A DNA stretch of 64,000 bases from Bidens hawaiensis. Taxonomy: Eukaryota > Streptophyta > Magnoliopsida > Asterales > Asteraceae. Where the stretch lies: positions 434,001 to 498,000 of the forward strand of contig JAIQDT010000824.1 in assembly GCA_021521415.1 (NCBI GenBank). Reading direction: 5' to 3'. Within the stretch, counting starts at the first letter, position 1; each line of letters begins with the position of its first letter. A program made the translations under genes and the position numbers. This document shows positions 58,056 through 64,000 of the stretch, piece after piece. The notes below the pieces were generated by a model, which made no database searches, was not told the DNA's origin, and was given only the letters and a program-made list of their open reading frames with translations.

Positions 58056-60148
58056 TTATCTCGAAGTAGGTTGCGCAGAGAACAAGTGCGGGTACTTGAT
58101 CTTCATTTGATCTGCCCTTTCCCATGTAAACTCGGCTCCGCGCTTGGACTCCCAGCGAACTTTCACGATGGGGATGCGACTGCTCTTGGTTTGCTTAACC
58201 TCGCGATCCATAATCTCAACAGGCTTCTCAACGAAATGCATAGATTCATCAACTTGAACTTCATCAAGTGGAATGTGAAGGTTCTCGTCAGCTAAACATT
58301 TCTTGAGATTGGATACATGGAACGTTGGATGCACATTACCGAGCGCGGGCGGCAGGTCAAGTCTGTAGGCAACTTTTCCTACACGCGCGAGAATCTTAAA
58401 TGGTCCAACATATCGAGGAGCAAGCTTACCTTTCTTCCCAAAGCGGACAACACCCTTCCAAGGCGACACTTTGAGGAGAACAAGATCACCAACTTGAAAT
58501 TCGAGAGGCTTTCGCCTGCGATCTGCGTAACTCTTCTGTCGGCTTCTAGCAGTCAGCAGATGATCACGGATCTTGGCGATTTTATCGGTTGTCTCTTGAA
58601 CAAGTTCGGGTCCTGCGATTTGAGTTTCACCCACTTCGCTCCAACAAATCGGGGAGCGGCACTTACGACCGTAAAGTGCTTCAAATGGGGCCATACCGAT
58701 ACTGGAATGATAGCTGTTATTATAAGAGAACTCAATCAAAGGCAGGTGTGAATCCCAATTACCTCCAAAATCAAGAACACAAGATCGGAGCATATCCTCA
58801 AGAGTTTGAATAGTTCGCTCAGACTGACCGTCAGTCTGAGGATGATATGCAGTACTCATGTCCAAGCGAGTTCCTAGCGCAGATTGGAGAGATTTCCAAA
58901 AGCGGGATATAAAACGGCCATCGCGATCGGATATGATGCTCAAAGGAGTACCATGACGGCAGACAATCTCTTTGACATAAAGCTGCGCGAGCTGCTCAAC
59001 ACGGTAGTTTTCACGAATGGGCAGAAAGTGAGCAGACTTAGTCAAACGATCCACTATTACCCAAATGCTATCATGTTTGCTTGTTGTCAAAGGTAACTTG
59101 GTAATAAAGTCCATCGCTATACTTTCCCATTTCCACGTAGGAATTTCTGGTTGTTCGAGCAAACCAGATGGGCGTTGGTGTTCAGCTTTTACCTTAGAAC
59201 AAGTCAGGCATTTAGCTACGAACACAGCGATATCCTTTTTCATGCCGGGCCACCAATAAGTAATGCGCAAATCCTTGTACATCTTATCAGCGCCAGGATG
59301 AATAGAATACCGAGATTTGTGCGCTTCACTCAGGATATCAGCGCGAAGATTCTCATCAAAGGGAATCCAGATGCGATTGAGATAGCAGAGAACTCCACTA
59401 AGATTAGGGACAAAGTGCGCTTCCGCGCCACACGCTAACTCGGCGCGAAGGTTACCATTACTGATGGAAGCGCGCTGCGCGTCACGAATGCGCGATTCAA
59501 GGTTGCTTTGGATCGGCGCGAAGTGAAGCTGCGTGCGCGACAAGATACAGTTAAGCTGGCAGGGTTTTCGGCTGAGCGCATCGGCTACCACATTAGCCTT
59601 ACCAGGATGATACCGGATCTCACAATCGTAATCGCTGATGAGTTCGTTCCATCGGCGTTGTCTCATGTTAAGTTCCTTCTGATCAAAGATATGCTGAAGG
59701 CTTTTATGGTCAGTGTAAAGGATACACTTAGTACCATAAAGGTAGTGTCTCCAGATCTTCAAGGCAAAAACAACTGCGCCTAGTTCGAGGTCGTGAGTCG
59801 TATAATTCTTCTCGTGAACCTTAAGTTGCCTTGATGCGTAAGCGATAACCTTGCCTCGTTGCATAAGAACACAACCGAGACCTTGGTTGGATGCATCGCA
59901 ATACACGACAAAATCTTCATTACCCTCAGGTAGCGCGAGGACAGGAGCTTCACACAACAAACGCTTGAGCGTTAGAAAGGCTTCTTCTTGCTTCGAGCCC
60001 CAAATATACGGTTTACCTTTGTGCGTTAGAGCTGTTAAAGGCAAAGCGATCTTCGAGAAGTTCGAAATGAAGCGCCGGTAATAACCAGCTAAGCCCAGAA
60101 AGGAACGGATCTCAGAAGGAGTGGTCGGCGTAATCCAGTCTTGATTGC
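58056..60148 (-). CDS. Chromovirus pol 3' half: RT end, RNase H, integrase, chromodomain
   Basis: Open from 60,044 (662 codons), with frame continuity back to about 60,140. RNase [49 protein letters not shown]. Integrase zinc-binding HHCC region: [32 protein letters not shown]. Catalytic core: [56 protein letters not shown]. The C-terminal chromodomain-like segment [20 protein letters not shown] then [15 protein letters not shown] would steer insertion to marked heterochromatin. It starts out of frame with the upstream ORF because of a one-base deletion near 60,140, so it would not be made as one polyprotein from this copy. Confidence 0.92.
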
Positions 60149-62671
60149 TTCAATTTTGGATGGGTCGACATGAATACCCATCTTGTTCACAACATGGCCA
60201 AGAAACTGTACTTCATCAGACCAGAATTCACACTTGGAGAGCTTGGCAAAGAGCTGCTCGGTTCGAAGCTTTTGCAATACCAATCGAAGATGTTGCTCAT
60301 GCTCGGCCTTGGTCTTAGAATAAATCAGAACGTCATCGATAAACACAATCACGAATTTATCCAAGAAAGGCCTACACACCAGATTCATTAGATCCATGAA
60401 AACGGCGGGTGCGTTGGTTAAACCGAAGGACATGACCAAGAATTCAAAATGGCCATAACGAGTTCGAAAAGCAGTCTTCGGAACATCTTCATCGCGGATG
60501 CGCAACTGGTGATAGCCAGAGCGGAGATCAATCTTCGAGAAACAAGAGGCACCTTGGAGTTGATCAAAGAGGTCTTCAATACGCGGTAAGGGATACCGAT
60601 TCTTAATGGTGAGTTTGTTCAACTCGCGGTAATCAATACACATGCGAAACGATCCATCTTTCTTTTTAACGAACAACACCGGAGCACCCCAGGGCGAAGA
60701 GCTAGGGCGAATGAATCCTTTAGCAGTCAACTCTTGAAGTTGGCTTGCCAATTCTTGCATCTCAGCGGGCGCAAGACGGTAAGGAGATTTAGCTACGGGG
60801 GAAGCACCAGGGACAAGATCAATACGGAACTCGACTTCACGAGCGGGAGGGATACCAGGAAGATCATCAGGAAAAACTTCAGGGAAATCACGCACAACAG
60901 GGATATCGCGAAGCTTCTTCTTTTCTTCAGCAGGTTTAACCACATGAGCTAAAAATGCAATACACCTTTTCCGCATGAGCCTTCGGGCTTCGGCGCAAGA
61001 CATAAGTTTAAGACCGCGGGAGGGTTTTTCGCCGTAAATATGAAGATCACCATTTTCTCGAGGTATGCGAATCATCTTCTTGGCGCAAATAACTTCGGCG
61101 CGATTATGCGTAAGCCAGTCCATACCAATGATAACATCGAAGCTTCCAAGAGGCATGGGGATGAGGTCGATCAGAAAATCGTTTTCGTTAAGGTTAAGCG
61201 TGCAATCTTTAATCACTGAGTTAATTAAAACAGTTTTGCCATTAGCCAATTCAACTGAAAAATTTTCTTTTAAATCGTTGCGCGGTCGCGCAAGCTTCTG
61301 CTCAAACGCGCGAGAAATAAAACTTCTATCGGCGCCAGTATCAAAAAGTACAGAAGCATAAAATCCGTTAAGCAAAAATGTACCATTAACTACGTCATTA
61401 TTCGCTTGCGCTTGGTGCGCGGTTATGTTAAAAGCTCGTCCGCGTGTCACTTGGTTCGAAATCTGGTTCACCGGATTCGCTTGCGTAATCTGAACTTGTA
61501 GTATCAGGCACGCGTTCCGGAAATGACTGGGATCACCGCAGTTAAAGCACGACCTGGGTCGTGGGTTTTGGTAGGTTGGTTGAGGGTTCTGCGGGTAGAC
61601 TGGTGGTGTTGGCGCAATTGGATTGGCGGGAAGGACTCTACAGTTTTCTGCAAGGTGACCAGCGCGGCCACATCGGTTACAAAGTTGACATGGGACTTGA
61701 GGTGGGTGGTGGAGTCTACAGGTTGGGCAAAAGGGGTGGTTTCCTGTGTAAGGTTTCTTAGTTGGCGGGGCAGGGAGTGCGGGATTGGTTAAGGCATAGT
61801 TATGGACTACAGGAGGTGTTGGGTAGGTTGTCAGTGGGTTAGGCGTGTAAACTGGAGGTTGGTAGATGGGTTGCTGGACAATGGGCGGGTTGGTAAGCGC
61901 ATAGGCCTTGCGCCTGCGCTTGAGGTTGTTACGGTTTGAGGGTTCTGGTTTGGTTTCTGTTGGTTCAGGAACAGTCTTGGTGGGTTTGGCCTTTTCTGTT
62001 CCCCGCAGGAACAGGGTTCCTGCTCTGACATGGTTGTCGCTGAGCACAGCGGCCAATTCGATAGCGTCAGAGAGGGTTACTGGGTTTCTGGCCCATACAG
62101 AATCTTGAATTTCCATGGGGAGACCCCCAAGGAATTTCTCGATGGCTCGGCGAGAAGGGGTAACAAGGTGAGGGACAAGCAGGCTTAGTTCATGGAAGCG
62201 CGTCGCGTACTCGCGCGCTTCACCGCTATATTGCTTAAGATTCCAAAATTCTTCCTCCAGGCGCTTAACTTCGTTGGGAGGGCAGAATTCTCGCGTCAGA
62301 ATTTCCTTGAATTCCTCCCATGTCATGCTAGAAGCAGCTTCTGCGCCACGCGCATGAGCTACTCCATTCCACCATGTAAGCGCTCTAGATTCCAGGACAC
62401 TGGAAGCATATAGGGTTCGTCTGTCTGAGGGGCATTGGGTGTGGAGGAAAGTGTTTTCTATTTTCTCAAGCCACTGGAGCATCACGGTGGCTCCTTCAAG
62501 GCCTGTGAACTTTGGAGGGTTACCCGCATTAAAGGACTTAATATTGTAACCGGAGGTATTGTTTTGGCTCAAAGCTTGGGCTATTGCGGCGGCCATTTCC
62601 TGGGAACGTTGCAGCGAACGTCTGCGCGCGGCTTCTTTCTTCTTGAGATGGCGAGCTGATAGTGGAGGCAT
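60089..62671 (-). CDS. Chromovirus gag, protease and most of RT
   Basis: 860 codons from ATG 62,671. Gag capsid: [53 protein letters not shown] Pro/Thr-rich stretch and two intact zinc knuckles follow ([28 protein letters not shown]). Protease: [13 protein letters not shown] with the catalytic Asp-Thr-Gly. [59 protein letters not shown] and catalytic FIDDVLIYS. The frame then runs into a frameshift and stops at 60,089, inside the RT/RNase H connection. Everything else appears intact. Confidence 0.93.
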   Translation of the reverse strand: MPPLSARHLKKKEAARRRSLQRSQEMAAAIAQALSQNNTSGYNIKSFNAGNPPKFTGLEGATVMLQWLEKIENTFLHTQCPSDRRTLYASSVLESRALTWWNGVAHARGAEAASSMTWEEFKEILTREFCPPNEVKRLEEEFWNLKQYSGEAREYATRFHELSLLVPHLVTPSRRAIEKFLGGLPMEIQDSVWARNPVTLSDAIELAAVLSDNHVRAGTLFLRGTEKAKPTKTVPEPTETKPEPSNRNNLKRRRKAYALTNPPIVQQPIYQPPVYTPNPLTTYPTPPVVHNYALTNPALPAPPTKKPYTGNHPFCPTCRLHHPPQVPCQLCNRCGRAGHLAENCRVLPANPIAPTPPVYPQNPQPTYQNPRPRSCFNCGDPSHFRNACLILQVQITQANPVNQISNQVTRGRAFNITAHQAQANNDVVNGTFLLNGFYASVLFDTGADRSFISRAFEQKLARPRNDLKENFSVELANGKTVLINSVIKDCTLNLNENDFLIDLIPMPLGSFDVIIGMDWLTHNRAEVICAKKMIRIPRENGDLHIYGEKPSRGLKLMSCAEARRLMRKRCIAFLAHVVKPAEEKKKLRDIPVVRDFPEVFPDDLPGIPPAREVEFRIDLVPGASPVAKSPYRLAPAEMQELASQLQELTAKGFIRPSSSPWGAPVLFVKKKDGSFRMCIDYRELNKLTIKNRYPLPRIEDLFDQLQGASCFSKIDLRSGYHQLRIRDEDVPKTAFRTRYGHFEFLVMSFGLTNAPAVFMDLMNLVCRPFLDKFVIVFIDDVLIYSKTKAEHEQHLRLVLQKLRTEQLFAKLSKCEFWSDEVQFLGHVVNKMGIHVDPSKIEAIKTGLRRPLLLRSVPFWA

Positions 62672-63380
62672 TCTATAAAAGTTTTAATTTTAGTTAATAT
62701 CTTGGTTTTAGCGCAAAGTATGTCATCGTAAAGCTTGTTTCGCGAAGTTAGTTACTGTCAAAAGTTAAAGTAAAATAAATGACCCTAAATGCAGACTTTA
62801 ATAAAGGTAACAAATTCGAATCAAGAATCGACAATTCATGTATCACCATGACTTTCCGAATTCCCAATTTAAAATATACGAGCAACGAGTATTGGAGATT
62901 GACGATTCATGTATCACCATGACTTTTCAATCTTCAATATAAAATATACAAGAAAATGAGTATTGGAGGTTGACAATTCATGTATCACCATGACTATTCA
63001 ATCTTCAATATAAAATATACAAGAAAATGAGTATTGGAGGTTGACAATTCATGTATCACCATGACTTTTCAAGTCTCCAACCTCAGAACATAATCGTAAA
63101 TGGAAATTGAAAATCAACTATTCATGTATCACCATGACTTTTCGGATTTTCAAATCCAACGAACGAATATGTAAGTAAAATCAATAAAAATCGAAATTCA
63201 ACAAAAATCGAAATATCGCGGAATAAAACATAAAATCATATACTGCGCAAGCGCGAGCATATTCATAAATAACGAGTAATTAACAATAAGCGCGCAAACA
63301 TGAGATTTCTCTCATGCGCGAGAAGGGACTCTTAGGTATTCTAGGCCGTTACGTCTAACCACATATCCTAAAGTCAACGA
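62672..63380 (-). repeat. Chromovirus leader with 60-70-bp tandem repeats
   Basis: Untranslated region between primer site and gag. The phrase ATTCATGTATCACCATGACT occurs five times (about 62,836-63,150). Three successive copies are embedded in a nearly identical unit with ATATAAAATATACAAGAAAA and GAGTATTGGAGGTTGACAAT. Confidence 0.88.
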
Positions 63381-63392
63381 GCTCTGATACCA
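63381..63392 (-). promoter_or_regulatory. Chromovirus primer binding site (initiator tRNA-Met)
   Basis: Plus strand GCTCTGATACCA; minus strand TGGTATCAGAGC, a perfect consensus, three bases from the LTR. Confidence 0.92.
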
Positions 63393-63395
63393 ATC

Positions 63396-64000
63396 TGTAA
63401 CACCCCAACCAAAGGCGGATTATACATCGGGGCGCCACATATTGTTTCATTACTCGTGACACTATTGGGTGTCAATATTTAATAAATACATTCATTCGCG
63501 CACGCGCAGAGTAAACATAAGATAACATAAATCATCATAAATCAATATATTATAAATCATAATATTCGAACAGCAATAACTTGTCTTGATACATTTTAAT
63601 CTAGGTCCAAAATAAAGAAAACTTCCTACGTGTCCACAAGCTCCAAAACAGCTACTGCAAACCTGAACATGTGTTAAAATAAACGTCAAACACTTGCGTG
63701 TTGGTGAGAAATCAAGTTTAATACAATACATAGATAACAATAAATCTGCGCGCAACATGTGTATGTCTGGTTTTCAACAAGGGTGTAATCTGATCGGGAC
63801 CAACTCTAAGATTCATAGACTGCCAGTGCTCACAATTGAGCTCACAAACAAGAAAGACTGTGCAAGTGTAAACAAAAGAGAAAATCATAAACGATAGTTC
63901 TCCCGTGTTCATCTAATGGTACCATGAGAACTGCGGAATAGACCGACAAGACGGTTAATGATCCACACATACAAATAAACAGCCAAGTCTACGTCCTCAA
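63396..64000 (-). repeat. Chromovirus 5' LTR, partial
   Basis: Begins TGTAACACCCC and matches 56,005-56,609 base for base by eye over 605 bp. It continues past the end of the window; a full copy would end near 65,412. Confidence 0.92.

Larger units (their letters stand above)
56005..64000 (-). mobile_element. Tekay/Del-like chromovirus (Ty3/gypsy), young, cut by window end
   Basis: On the minus strand: 5' LTR (63,396 to beyond 64,000), tRNA-Met primer site (63,381-63,392), leader with tandem repeats, gag-protease-RT (62,671-60,089), a frameshift, RT end-RNase H-integrase-chromodomain (60,044-58,056), purine tract and 3' LTR (56,005-58,021). The visible 605 bp of the 5' LTR match the 3' LTR without a difference by eye, so insertion is recent. 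The integrase-terminal chromodomain and the GGGACGAAATTTC plus purine tract point to the Tekay/Del clade. The right duplication lies outside the window; the left flank is TTAGG. Confidence 0.93.

Noticed and set aside
61065..62659. Several plus-strand open frames of 60-100 codons
   Set aside because: Antisense shadows of the chromovirus gag/protease frame.

Overview
This is a stretch of plant nuclear DNA, probably from a eudicot. The gag, pol and third-ORF sequences resemble those I know from Asteraceae (daisy family), but that assignment is inference. The evidence for a plant is a ten-exon A2-type cyclin gene with GT/AG introns, plant Ty1/copia and Ty3/gypsy retrotransposons primed by initiator tRNA-Met, a Cassandra-like TRIM carrying 5S rRNA sequence, hAT-type MITEs and AT-rich microsatellites. 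I see one host gene. Nearly everything else is transposable-element sequence in layers.

Layout. 1-2,280: decayed Athila-like gypsy gag/protease on the minus strand, with a noncoding tail to about 3,300. 3,300-16,127: element A, a 5'-truncated Sirevirus-like copia element on the plus strand. It has a broken pol, a spacer full of TCGAGCA motifs, a long third (env-like) ORF split by a 2,077-bp solo LTR (9,719-11,795, repeat AATGG), and a 3' LTR. 16,550-39,640: a three-layer nest. The oldest layer, D, is a copia gag fragment (16,550-17,245 plus 39,306-39,640). It is interrupted by element C (17,246-39,305, minus strand, duplication TGCTT). C is itself interrupted by element B (23,372-33,271, plus strand, duplication GTTTT). 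Both pairs of target-site duplications are visible and exact. 40,864-41,566: Cassandra-like TRIM with 5S-derived sequence in each LTR (duplication TGATT). 42,550-47,128: copia gag/protease remnant (E, minus strand) with a 5' LTR, interrupted by about 2.6 kb holding an LTR-like piece, a perfect 106-bp palindrome and a MITE. 48,252-51,880: A2-type cyclin CDS (minus strand, deduced 469 aa), with an hAT MITE in its last intron and a triplicated segment in its probable 5'UTR intron. 56,005-64,000: a young Tekay/Del-type chromovirus (minus strand). Its two LTRs look identical over the roughly 600 bp that can be compared, and one frameshift breaks the polyprotein.

The most interesting pattern is shared by the three Sirevirus-like copia elements A, B and C. 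All carry a related third ORF downstream of the gag/pol region. It has a conserved N-terminal core, an acidic or low-complexity middle and, in B and C, a conserved C-terminal block. Each element also repeats its own short, often palindromic motif through its LTRs and noncoding spacers: TCGAGCA in A, CATTCGTTA/TAACGAATG in B, and GCATAAGT/ACTTATGC with GCGCATATG in C. Element B has lost integrase, reverse transcriptase and RNase H but keeps the third ORF. By eye, LTR divergence (C about 8 percent, B about 3 percent, chromovirus 0 in the overlap) agrees with the nesting order.

No tRNA genes, CRISPR arrays, intact rRNA genes or organellar/bacterial genes were recognised. Exon boundaries and element ends were read by eye and were not tested by alignment software or transcripts.
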